Assembly (NCBI GenBank): GCA_903871805.1
Contig: CAIQIE010000025.1
Span: 1 to 37,722 of the forward strand
Length of the DNA: 37,722 nucleotides
From: an uncultured Planctomycetaceae bacterium
GTDB taxonomy: Bacteria; Planctomycetota; Planctomycetia; Planctomycetales; Planctomycetaceae
Direction of reading: 5' to 3'
The notes beneath the pieces are model-generated. The model was not told the DNA's origin. It did not search any database and worked only from the letters and a program-made list of their open reading frames with translations. The position numbers and the translations under genes are program-made. Shown here piece after piece: positions 16,745-24,790 of this stretch. Position 1 is the stretch's first letter. Each line of letters opens with the position of its first letter.

Positions 16745-17161
16745 ATGAAGGCCGTCCGTTTACTACTGTTGAATGTCTGGGTTGTCCTTGCGTTGCTGGG
16801 GCATTCGGGCACTCATGCGCTTGCGGACTGGCTGGGTGTTTGTTGTCACGTGGTGCCGGCGGTTACAAAGCCCGGAGTGGGTTCTCATGTGGGGTGTGCC
16901 TGCCATGCGCACCGAACGTCGTCGCCCGCGGGAAGCGAAAGTTGCCCTAAAGTACCTGCCGACCATAGATCAGGCGACACTCATGATCCGGAAAACTGTC
17001 GGCTGTGCGACTGGTTTCTGAAGTTTCAACCGCAGGCCGTTTCGCTGGTCTCGGTATCTTTTCTGTACGCAGTTGATTGGGTTCCAGCCTGGGTTGATGC
17101 CGAAGTCGCACCCCAGCAGATCTGCAGTCCATCATCTCGCGGGCCTCCACCGATCTGCTAA
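16745..17161 (+). CDS. Exported Cys/His-rich small protein, possible metal binder
   Basis: A 138-residue protein with an N-terminal hydrophobic signal or anchor (LLLLNVWVVLALLGHSGTHALA), then Cys/His clusters: GVCCHVVPA, SHVGCACHAHR, and HDPENCRLCDWFL (H-x4-C-x2-C), then a second hydrophobic stretch and a C terminus ending RGPPPIC. This layout recalls small DUF2946-like membrane proteins in which H-x-C-x-x-C sits before a helix and the tail ends in R(A/G)PP. A role in copper or other metal handling is possible but not shown. The gene is monocistronic in appearance, 232 bp after the DUF1501 gene. Confidence 0.6.
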   Translation: MKAVRLLLLNVWVVLALLGHSGTHALADWLGVCCHVVPAVTKPGVGSHVGCACHAHRTSSPAGSESCPKVPADHRSGDTHDPENCRLCDWFLKFQPQAVSLVSVSFLYAVDWVPAWVDAEVAPQQICSPSSRGPPPIC

Positions 17162-17424
17162 GTTGCCGCAGATCGCCATTTATGGCTTCTTCAGCATGCC
17201 GCGCGTGAGCCTCTGACGTAACTACTGCTCAGTGTTGTCCTGCTGACACACTTGTGCAAGGCTCGTCTTGTTCCGAGTTATTGCGGTGTGTTTCCTGTTG
17301 AGCTCGGTTGCCTTCCGTGTCCTGATGGCGCTTAGATCGTCATCCTCAAATGGCACGTGGAAGGAACGCGCGAACAGTCTGAAAGATCCTGGCTGACGGT
17401 GTGTTTGTGGCGGAGATAATTCCA

Positions 17425-17610
17425 TCAATAGCCAATGCTGTCCGAACAGCTGGCACCGCGAGGCGTTGAGGATTCGAGGCAGGCCTGAACCATTTCGATG
17501 GCAGTCAGATCGAGTTCCTGCGCCATGATTTCCTCTGCGAGATGCAGGGGCGAATTTCTCAGTTTTAAACGCAGAGCACTGCGCAAACCCGCATACCCTG
17601 GATAGCACAT
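17425..17610 (-). CDS. Small hypothetical protein, divergent from the DUF58 gene
   Basis: A 61-residue frame beginning MCYPGYAGLRSALRLKLRNSPLHLAEEIMAQELDLTAIEMVQACLES. The amphipathic helical character, lack of low-complexity bias and the E/A/L-rich composition look protein-like, and it sits divergently next to the DUF58 gene; but no family is recognised, and an overlapping 128-residue frame on the same strand (17222-17608) competes. The ATG at 17610 shares CATG with the potential plus-strand start at 17609. Confidence 0.4.
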   Translation of the reverse strand: MCYPGYAGLRSALRLKLRNSPLHLAEEIMAQELDLTAIEMVQACLESSTPRGASCSDSIGY

Positions 17611-17686
17611 GTCAATTGCCAGTCTAAGTGGAACGGTTGGGGCATCGAACGATTGCAGCGGTCGTCAAGAGCCCGTCTCTGATTAC

Positions 17687-18952
17687 ATGACAGCCTTACT
17701 GCATCGAGTAAATGAGGCCTTGAATTCAGATTTCTGCCCCACGATGAATCGGTGGGTTTACTGGATGAAGGAGCCGATCTGGTGCCTGGCGATGGCGGTT
17801 GGGTTGTCGGCGGCGGTTGGGGTTTTTGTCAATCTGCAGGTGTTATTCCTGACGGGCATTCTGTGTGTTTTGGCGATCATGGGCACTGTTCTGCCGTGGC
17901 TGACGATTCGTGGTCTGACGTGTCACTTGAGCATAGATCAGCAGCGTGGTCGTGTGGGGCAGCCGCTTCTGGTCCGGTTGCGGATTTGCAATCGTTATCC
18001 ATGGCCGGCCTGGGGGCTTTCTCTGGTGCGGGGATTTCATGCAGACTGGGACGAGAGTTCACGCGTCGCCTATCGAAACGCGGGAGTTTCACTGGCTCGC
18101 GTTCCAGGGTGGTCGACGCTGGAGTTTACATGGACGTTTGTGCCGACAAGTCATGGCCAGTATCCACTTCAGGCTCCGGAGCTTGAAACGGGGTTTCCAT
18201 TTGGTTTCGTTCGTTGTGCCTGTCCCATCATGACTGAGGGTCGTGCCACGGTTTGGCCGGCGCTGATCAGCCTTGCAGGAATTCCGGACTCTGCCACTGT
18301 CATTTGTCACGATGATTCACCCTCGGACAGGTCTGTCGGCGAATTTGGCGACCTGCTGGGGACTCGTTTTTTTCGAAATGGGGATTCTCTTCGCCGCATT
18401 CACTGGGCGCAGACGGCGCGACAGCAGCAGTTGATTGTTTGTGAGCGTCAGGCGATGGCACGAAGTCATGTGCGGCTGGTTGTGGACCTGAGTGCAGCGA
18501 GCCATCCGGAATGTGGGGCGCGGATGTCTGGTCGCGGGCAGTCCGCGGATCTGGTGATTCGAGCGGCATCCGGAATCTGTGAATCGCTGCATCGTCAGTG
18601 CTGTCGCACGGAGTTGCAGATCGGTACGGAGGCGCCGATCAGCGGTGATACGATCCCGCTCTTTCGTCGTCAGATGGATGCGCTGGCCACTGCAGAAGTT
18701 CATGAAGCAGACGATGAAAACAGATCTCGTTCCGGACGCTCGACAGGGACATTGACGATTCTGGTGACGACAGCCATTGGACTATCGCGGCAGTCTGTGG
18801 GGCGAAGGGACCTGCACATCGTTTGTGTTGGAGAGGATGCTCATCACAAACAGACTTGCGGCATCGCGCAGCCGTGGATACGAGTGACAGACTGTACATC
18901 GCTGACGGAGCAGTTGCCTCAGCTCTGGAAAGGTGTTTGCCATGTCGGGTGA
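17687..18952 (+). CDS. DUF58 domain protein
   Basis: A 421-residue membrane-anchored protein of the DUF58 family, the usual partner of MoxR ATPases. Two hydrophobic helices lie near the N terminus (WCLAMAVGLSAAVGVFVNLQVLFLTGILCVLAIMGTVLPWL), followed by a beta-rich region and the DUF58 signature GEFGDLLGTRFFRNGDSLRRIHWAQTARQQQLIVCERQ with a later vWA-like stretch (VRLVVDLSAASHPE). The MNRWVYWMKEPIW motif is typical of planctomycete versions. The first ATG is at 17609, but I choose 17687 because the family pattern begins close by and this leaves space for a promoter. It overlaps the transglutaminase-like gene by 11 bp. Function inferred: adaptor or chaperone activity for MoxR in envelope assembly. 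Confidence 0.85.
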   Translation: MTALLHRVNEALNSDFCPTMNRWVYWMKEPIWCLAMAVGLSAAVGVFVNLQVLFLTGILCVLAIMGTVLPWLTIRGLTCHLSIDQQRGRVGQPLLVRLRICNRYPWPAWGLSLVRGFHADWDESSRVAYRNAGVSLARVPGWSTLEFTWTFVPTSHGQYPLQAPELETGFPFGFVRCACPIMTEGRATVWPALISLAGIPDSATVICHDDSPSDRSVGEFGDLLGTRFFRNGDSLRRIHWAQTARQQQLIVCERQAMARSHVRLVVDLSAASHPECGARMSGRGQSADLVIRAASGICESLHRQCCRTELQIGTEAPISGDTIPLFRRQMDALATAEVHEADDENRSRSGRSTGTLTILVTTAIGLSRQSVGRRDLHIVCVGEDAHHKQTCGIAQPWIRVTDCTSLTEQLPQLWKGVCHVG

Positions 18953-21449
18953 ATCGGAGGGTGGGCTGCGATACTGGCATCCGGGAGTGAGTTCCGGCAG
19001 GCGTCGAGCGAATGTGACTGCTGACGGCGCATCTTCCGCTGGGGTCTCTGCAGGCGACGAGCATAGTGATCGTTCTTTATTGCACTATTTTACAGCGGGG
19101 CTGGCCATCATAGCGATGGCGGTATTTTTGATAACGGATGCCGATGGTGGTCGCAGTGAATCGGGTCTCTGGACGCAGATCGTGGCGGAAGCCCTGTTGA
19201 CGGTGATTCTGACGATCATGGCTCAGCGAAATCGCCAGCTGATCGATGCGCATCCGGCGGTGACACCGCTGCTGATTCTGGTTCCAATTGTCAGTTTACT
19301 GTGGGAGCCGACTCAGAGACTGCTGCTGGACAGTGGGCGTCCCTTTGAAATGATGATGATGCATAGTCAGAAGAATCTGATGCTGGCACTGGCAATTGTG
19401 GGTCTTCAGCCGGCCGTTCAGCGAATGAGTCTTTTTATTGGGGTCATCCTGTGTGTCTTCAGCGCCGCGATGACTCGTGAACATCGTATCTACTGGATTG
19501 TTGCCGGGTATGGGTTTTGTGCTGTCAGCTGGTTGATACTTGGTTACTGGAGTGGGATTCGCGTCCGCATGCTTCGAGAACATGCGCAGCGTCTGCCTTT
19601 TCAATGGCTGGTGGCTGGACCGGCGATTGCGTTGCTTGCGGCAGCAGCGACGATCGCTGGTGGACGCAATGAGTTGTCGTCTTTGCGGGGATTCTTTCCG
19701 GGGTCTGGTGGCGAAGGCGACTACGATGAATACTCGCGCGACGGTGTGAATGACGGCGACGCACTGGTTGCCGGCAGGGACGATATTCGCAGCTTTGGTC
19801 CCATCGATGAGGCACCAATGGCCGATTCAGAGAAGCCTTCGCTGTACGATGTCATCAATGATCGATTTGACGAGCCGCTGCGGAAGAACAAGTCTGTGCA
19901 GCGCGCCATCGCCCTGCCGCCGGATATAATGGCCAGTATTCAGCAGCGACTCAGCACTGTCCGTCATGCCGGCCGTGAGTTTTCAACACTGCGTCGAAAA
20001 TCAGAGAAAGGAAAAAACAGAGCAGCGGGAATTTCCAGCACAGCATTACTGTATGTGTCGGGGCGAGTTCCTCTGCATCTTCGCACAGAGGTATTCGATG
20101 TGTTTGACGGAGTGACGTGGTATGCCGCTGAACCTCCGGCGGATCCGCTGAGACTTTCCTTCGTCAGTATTCGTGGCAAGCCATGGCTTCAGATCCCTGT
20201 CCGTGGCAATGTGTCCGAGTTCCAGACGTTTACAGAGACGCATGCTGTGAAGCCCGTCAACCTGAAATTACCAACGATACCATCTCCGCTCGGCACGCGA
20301 TTGCTGCACATGGAACATGTCGATCGTGTGGACATGTTTGCGTGGAAGAATGACAGTCTGATCTGTATGAACAGAGCCAGTCTTCCGGAGTTAGTCCCGA
20401 TTCATTTGCAGTCGGATGTGCTGGATCAAAAATCACTGCGATCGCAGAAATTGCTGAGTTTTTCTGCTGTTCGCATGACTCTGGAGAAATCACTTCCTGA
20501 AGGCCCGGAGCTGGATCGTATTCGAAGCCTTGCAGAATCATGGACGAAGCAGATTCCGCGAGGAATGGGACAGATTGATGCGATCTGTTCCAGACTGCGT
20601 GCAGAATATTCACTGGATCGGGACATACAATTTGTGGACGGTGATTCCACCCCCTTGACTCAGTTTCTGTTTGAGTCGCGTCGTGGTCCGGAATACCTGT
20701 TTGCCTCGGCGGCGGCGGTCATGCTGCGGAGTATGGGGTATGCAACGCGTTTGGTTTCCGGATTTTATGCCCGGCCTGAACGTTACGATGCACGGGGAAG
20801 ACATACCTCGGTGCATGGCTCAGATGCTCATTTCTGGTGTGAGGTTTTTGTGGGTGGCAGCACATGGGCCACGATAGAACCATCGCCCGGCTATGTTGTT
20901 CCTGGCCCGCCTCTGCGATGGTTTGAACAGTTGTTATCGTCGGTCACTGATTTTCTGCAGCAGTGCAGACGTCAATGGCCGTTGTGTCTGAGCGGAATGG
21001 CGGGACTGGCGGTGTTGTTTCGGTTTCAAGTCGACCTGAAAAGCGCAGTGTTTACATTGTTGTGGAAGTGGTTTCCTGAGCGGACAGGGCGTGGAAGGAT
21101 TCTGCAGACGGCCAGACTGCTGGAACATCGTCTTCGGCTGGCGGGCATCAGCCGACCGCGATATCAGACGCTGAGTCGCTGGATGTCTCGCTTTCCAGAG
21201 CTTCAGTCACGCACACGACATCAGTTTCTGCACCTTGCCGAGCAGGCTGCCTTTGCTCCTGAAGAGTGCCTGTGCGGTCAACAGAATCTGACGGAGCTTT
21301 GCTTCATGGCCGCTGGGGAATTCTCACTGGCTGAGATACGAAAAGCCAGCCGTTCTGAAAAGCAGAAAGTCTGCTGCGAAGTGGTATCGGCATCGGATTC
21401 TGTCAGTAACGCTGCGGAAAACAGCACAGATAGAAAAGCCCCTGGTTAG
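18942..21449 (+). CDS. Transglutaminase-like membrane protein lacking the usual catalytic Cys
   Basis: An 835-residue protein of the DUF3488/transglutaminase-like type that accompanies MoxR and DUF58. About five N-terminal helices (residues roughly 45-235) precede a periplasmic transglutaminase-like domain (about 460-660) and a C-terminal helix (about 680-700) with a cytoplasmic tail. In canonical members the core reads R-G-H-C-E-Y-F-A-S; here it is RRGPEYLFASAAAVMLRSMGYATRLVSGFYARP, with Glu584 at the Cys position. The His remains (DAHFWCEV, His630), and the Asp position is IEPSPGY. So a cysteine mechanism looks unlikely, though the fold is kept. The ATG at 18942 overlaps DUF58's end. A coordinate operon with MoxR is likely, although a 173-bp gap follows. 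Confidence 0.8.
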   Translation: MSGESEGGLRYWHPGVSSGRRRANVTADGASSAGVSAGDEHSDRSLLHYFTAGLAIIAMAVFLITDADGGRSESGLWTQIVAEALLTVILTIMAQRNRQLIDAHPAVTPLLILVPIVSLLWEPTQRLLLDSGRPFEMMMMHSQKNLMLALAIVGLQPAVQRMSLFIGVILCVFSAAMTREHRIYWIVAGYGFCAVSWLILGYWSGIRVRMLREHAQRLPFQWLVAGPAIALLAAAATIAGGRNELSSLRGFFPGSGGEGDYDEYSRDGVNDGDALVAGRDDIRSFGPIDEAPMADSEKPSLYDVINDRFDEPLRKNKSVQRAIALPPDIMASIQQRLSTVRHAGREFSTLRRKSEKGKNRAAGISSTALLYVSGRVPLHLRTEVFDVFDGVTWYAAEPPADPLRLSFVSIRGKPWLQIPVRGNVSEFQTFTETHAVKPVNLKLPTIPSPLGTRLLHMEHVDRVDMFAWKNDSLICMNRASLPELVPIHLQSDVLDQKSLRSQKLLSFSAVRMTLEKSLPEGPELDRIRSLAESWTKQIPRGMGQIDAICSRLRAEYSLDRDIQFVDGDSTPLTQFLFESRRGPEYLFASAAAVMLRSMGYATRLVSGFYARPERYDARGRHTSVHGSDAHFWCEVFVGGSTWATIEPSPGYVVPGPPLRWFEQLLSSVTDFLQQCRRQWPLCLSGMAGLAVLFRFQVDLKSAVFTLLWKWFPERTGRGRILQTARLLEHRLRLAGISRPRYQTLSRWMSRFPELQSRTRHQFLHLAEQAAFAPEECLCGQQNLTELCFMAAGEFSLAEIRKASRSEKQKVCCEVVSASDSVSNAAENSTDRKAPG

Positions 21450-21622
21450 TTTGGTTTTCAATAGCAATTGCGAGCAGACTGATGGCCAGTTTTCAGTTCA
21501 GGTGTCTGTCGGGACAGAACTGCGTGCCAGCCTGCAGAGAAGTCGGGTTGGATTGTGAATCGACCTGAGAGTCTGATGTATCAATTCTGTAGGCGAGTTT
21601 AAGAAAGGGAATACGGAATCTT

Positions 21623-22582
21623 ATGCCTCTAACTGAAATAGTTGAGCATGTTCATGGTGGCGATCTGCAATTCATCGACACACTGCGTCGACAGCTGAAC
21701 CTTGCCCTGAGAGGGAAGCCGGATGTTGTTGAGCTGGTGCTGATCTGTCTTGCGGCGAATGGGCACCTGCTTCTGGAGGACAAACCTGGCCTGGGAAAGA
21801 CGACTCTTGCCAAAGCACTTGCGGGTGGAATTGGTGGCAGGTTTTCACGCTGTCAGTGTACCCCGGATCTGTTGCCGGGGGATATCACGGGATTCAGTCT
21901 GTTCAATCAGAAAACGCATGAGTTTGAATTTCGGGAGGGCCCTGTCTTTTCTGATGTGCTGCTGGCGGATGAAATCAATCGGGCGACGCCAAGAACGCAA
22001 AGTGCGTTGCTGGAGGCGATGGCGGAACGGCAGGTCACCGTCGATGCGCGGAAGTACACGCTTTCGCCGCGATTTTTTGTGATTGCCACGCAGAACCCGG
22101 TTGATGAACACGGGACCTATCCGTTACCTCAAGCGCAGCTCGATCGGTTCGCGATGAAGCTGAGCATTGGCTACCCGGATCCGCGGGACGAAGTCCGAAT
22201 GCTGCTGGAAGCTACCCAGCCGGGAAGGGAACAGCTGCCAAATCGGACGGTTCCTGGTGCCGATCAGCTGGAACGTATTCAGCAGTCGGTCATGACTGTC
22301 TGTGTTTTAGAGTCGGTCGGAGATTATCTGGTACGTCTGGCTCGGGAGATTCGTCAGCATCCCTCGGTTCCGATGGGGCTAAGTCCGCGTGGTCTGCTGA
22401 CGTGGCAGAGAATTGCACAGGCTCAGGCATGGATCAAAGGCCGTTCGTTCATCACTCCGGACGATGTGCAGGATGTGGCTGAGCCGGTGCTGAATGTTCG
22501 CATGGGTCTTGAATTCATGGAATCTCGCAGAGTCATTCAGGAAGTTCTGGATCGGGTTGCTGTACCGGAGTATGTCTCATGA
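21623..22582 (+). CDS. MoxR-family AAA+ ATPase
   Basis: Cytoplasmic AAA+ ATPase of the MoxR group, 319 residues, matching family length. Walker A is DKPGLGKTT (residues 53-61), Walker B VLLADE (112-117), with sensor 1 in VIATQNPVDEHGTYPLPQAQLDRF. MSIGYPDP-like and GLSPRGLLTWQRIAQAQAWIKGRSFITPDDV features mark the C-terminal lid. MoxR proteins act as chaperone-like ATPases for assembly of envelope or metalloenzyme complexes, usually with DUF58/vWA partners, as found here. Purine-rich AAGAAAGGGAATA precedes the ATG. Its stop overlaps the start of the lipoprotein gene (ATGA). Confidence 0.93.
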   Translation: MPLTEIVEHVHGGDLQFIDTLRRQLNLALRGKPDVVELVLICLAANGHLLLEDKPGLGKTTLAKALAGGIGGRFSRCQCTPDLLPGDITGFSLFNQKTHEFEFREGPVFSDVLLADEINRATPRTQSALLEAMAERQVTVDARKYTLSPRFFVIATQNPVDEHGTYPLPQAQLDRFAMKLSIGYPDPRDEVRMLLEATQPGREQLPNRTVPGADQLERIQQSVMTVCVLESVGDYLVRLAREIRQHPSVPMGLSPRGLLTWQRIAQAQAWIKGRSFITPDDVQDVAEPVLNVRMGLEFMESRRVIQEVLDRVAVPEYVS

Positions 22583-23097
22583 AAAATTCTGATCAGCCGT
22601 ATTTTTGCAGGGTTTCTGATGTAGCTCTATGCAGACCGGGGTCGCGTGTGCGGCCTGTTCTGTATGGGCTTGCTGCCGTTGTGATGTTTTTGCAGCTTCC
22701 GGGCTGTGGTTCCACGAACGGGACAGGTAATCAGGATACGGAACAGTCCGCAGAGTCTGAACACTTTGTCCCAGCGCACAAGCCTGCTGATTTTGAGAGT
22801 CTTGTTGCCGAGCTGGAGCGACGATTTGCGGAGTTGTCGGAGTCATCCGAACAGCGGGATGATGACGGCCATGTCTTGCAGAGGACCGAACTGCGGGACA
22901 TTGTGCGATGGATTCCGGAAATGGCTGCGGGCAGTGAATTGCAGCGAAAAGAGTTTGAAAAAGCCGTGCTCTGCAGTCAGATGCTGATGCAAATCCTTGA
23001 GAGCAGTCAAGGGCCTCAGTCCGGGGATAACAGGGACTGGAAAAACCCGGTCGGCGAACTTCGTGCTCTGGTACCCGAATCAAAGGATGCCGGCTGA
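22579..23097 (+). CDS. Hypothetical lipoprotein coupled to MoxR
   Basis: A 172-residue predicted lipoprotein: basic start, hydrophobic VLYGLAAVVMFLQLPGC with lipobox L-P-G-C (Cys43), then a soluble acidic region. The middle (ADFESLVAELERRFAELSESSEQRDDDGHVLQRTELRDIVRWIPEMAAGSELQRKEFEKA) looks helical. No domain recognised. The ATG overlaps the moxR stop (ATGA), so translation is coupled and a role with the MoxR/DUF58/transglutaminase-like set in the envelope is inferred. The signal region is preceded by about 25 residues, long for a lipoprotein, so a later start is possible. Confidence 0.65.
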   Translation: MKNSDQPYFCRVSDVALCRPGSRVRPVLYGLAAVVMFLQLPGCGSTNGTGNQDTEQSAESEHFVPAHKPADFESLVAELERRFAELSESSEQRDDDGHVLQRTELRDIVRWIPEMAAGSELQRKEFEKAVLCSQMLMQILESSQGPQSGDNRDWKNPVGELRALVPESKDAG

Positions 23098-23230
23098 CGT
23101 TTCTGTGATGAGGCCGTGCGATGTTGCGATCCTGCAAACGCAACACCGCAGAGCACTGTTCATTTTCTTCAGTCACTAAATCTCTGTGGTTCCATTTGCA
23201 GGGGAACCCGATCCGACAGAATGCCTGGTT

Positions 23231-24772
23231 ATGCTGTCTTCGATGATCCACGGATTTGTGTTTCGATCGCTCATCAGTCTGCTTGAAGCATCGCCCTTCA
23301 TCCTGGCGGGATTCTTTACGGCGGCCATTTTTCGGCGGTTCTGCGGCTATGAGAATACACGCAGGCTGTTTGGCGAGGGAACCCGCTGGGCGCTGTTTCG
23401 GGCGTGGATTCTGGGCATGTTGCTTCCCGTTTGTTCGCTGGGAGTGATACCGATTGTGCGCGAAATGAGGAAGGCGGGAATTCGTGGCGGGACGATTCTG
23501 GCCTTTGCCATGTCCGGGCCGCTGTTTAATCCGTTGTCACTGCTCTACGGACTGACCTTATCCGAGCCGTTTGCAATACTTTCCTTTGCGATGTGTTCCC
23601 TGATCATCGTAACCCTCGCGGGGATTATCTGGGACTGGATTTTTCCGGACTCTGCCACTCCCTGTGAACAGGAAGTTTCTGTGAGTTATGGTTATCGTCG
23701 TATGTTGGCGATGCTGATCATGACAGCGCGAGACTCTGCCGGGACATCGATGGCGTGGATTCTGCTGGGGATTACCGGAGTAGGTTTGCTGGGGGCAGTA
23801 CTGCCTGCCAACAGTTTGCAGCACGCTTTTAATGCGGACAATGGGTCTGCACCTTTGCTGATGGCAGGTCTTGCAATCCCGGTGTATGCGACACCGATGC
23901 TGGCAATGTCGCAATTGGGATCTATGTTTCAGCATGCGAATTCGGTGGGAGCAGCCTTTGTTCTGCTGATCCTTGGGGCTGGGATTAATTTGGGGGTGAT
24001 CGGCTGGACGGTTTTTTCATTTGGTCTTCGCAGGGCAACTGTCTGGCTGCTGCTGTTGCTGAGTATTGTGCTCGGGCTGGCTTACACCGTGGACAAACCA
24101 CTGTTTCCGAAGGATGTGGAACCCGCCGATCACACGCATGCGTTTGATATTTACTGTCGGCCCTTTGCTGATACGGAGGGCAACCCGACTGCAGCGTTTG
24201 TGGCAAAACTGGAGCGGGATGTTGCCGACTGGCAGTGGCGACCTCTGATACTTCTGGGGATGCTGATGACCGCAGGGCTGACCCTGAAGGCGTGCGATCG
24301 TCAGGGGCGGATTGAACGCTGGCTTGAGCAGCCTGTTGAATCCGCCAGCCACGGGCGATTTGACGCTGTGATTCCTGTTCCGGTCCTTGGACTGCTTGCA
24401 CTGGCCGGGCTTTTTGTGCTCAGTCTGACAGGCTGTTTTGCGTACTACCCTGCTCCGGCTGACAGCCTTGAGGCCATGGCTGACACTCGGATCGGCGCGC
24501 TGAGTGCCGCGCTCACGATGGATCATGCGGAAACTAAATACTGGTCTGAGCGTTACGACGACTGGACGCGGAAACTGGAGGTAGGTGCCTGGCTGCGACA
24601 GGGGTCACTCAGTGAATATCATCGCTGGAAAACACGAATCCTGCGGGAACAACTGGAAGCTCTTGAACATGAAGTTGAGGACGGCGATCGTGAGGCTGTT
24701 GTGAAGTTGGTGGGTGCGATTTCCCGTTCACATCGGCGTATGAGTCGTGCCTATACCGAGGAAGTTGAGTAG
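23231..24772 (+). CDS. Permease of the DUF318/SO_0444-like type
   Basis: A 513-residue polytopic inner-membrane protein. The permease signature is LLPVCSLGVIPIVREMRKAGIRGGTILAFAMSGPLFNPLSLLYGLTLSEPFAILSFAM (about residues 66-125) and the symmetrical second half PLLMAGLAIPVYATPMLAMSQLGSMFQHANSVGAAFVLLILGAGINLGVIGW. Related permeases (DUF318, ArsP_1) are associated with metal(loid) efflux; conserved Cys in LLPVCS fits. An unusual charged C-terminal region (after about residue 410) carries helical repeats rich in Glu/Arg. The start may be the ATG at 23231; the frame is open to 23186 (GTG). It follows the lipoprotein gene by about 130 bp and is convergent with the next gene with only 18 bp between the stop codons. 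Substrate unknown. Confidence 0.7.
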   Translation: MLSSMIHGFVFRSLISLLEASPFILAGFFTAAIFRRFCGYENTRRLFGEGTRWALFRAWILGMLLPVCSLGVIPIVREMRKAGIRGGTILAFAMSGPLFNPLSLLYGLTLSEPFAILSFAMCSLIIVTLAGIIWDWIFPDSATPCEQEVSVSYGYRRMLAMLIMTARDSAGTSMAWILLGITGVGLLGAVLPANSLQHAFNADNGSAPLLMAGLAIPVYATPMLAMSQLGSMFQHANSVGAAFVLLILGAGINLGVIGWTVFSFGLRRATVWLLLLLSIVLGLAYTVDKPLFPKDVEPADHTHAFDIYCRPFADTEGNPTAAFVAKLERDVADWQWRPLILLGMLMTAGLTLKACDRQGRIERWLEQPVESASHGRFDAVIPVPVLGLLALAGLFVLSLTGCFAYYPAPADSLEAMADTRIGALSAALTMDHAETKYWSERYDDWTRKLEVGAWLRQGSLSEYHRWKTRILREQLEALEHEVEDGDREAVVKLVGAISRSHRRMSRAYTEEVE

Positions 24773-24790
24773 CATCACAGCAACCGGATC

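Noticed and set aside
17222..17608. 128-residue minus-strand frame
   Set aside because: Overlaps the more protein-like 61-residue frame (17425-17610); no recognisable domain.
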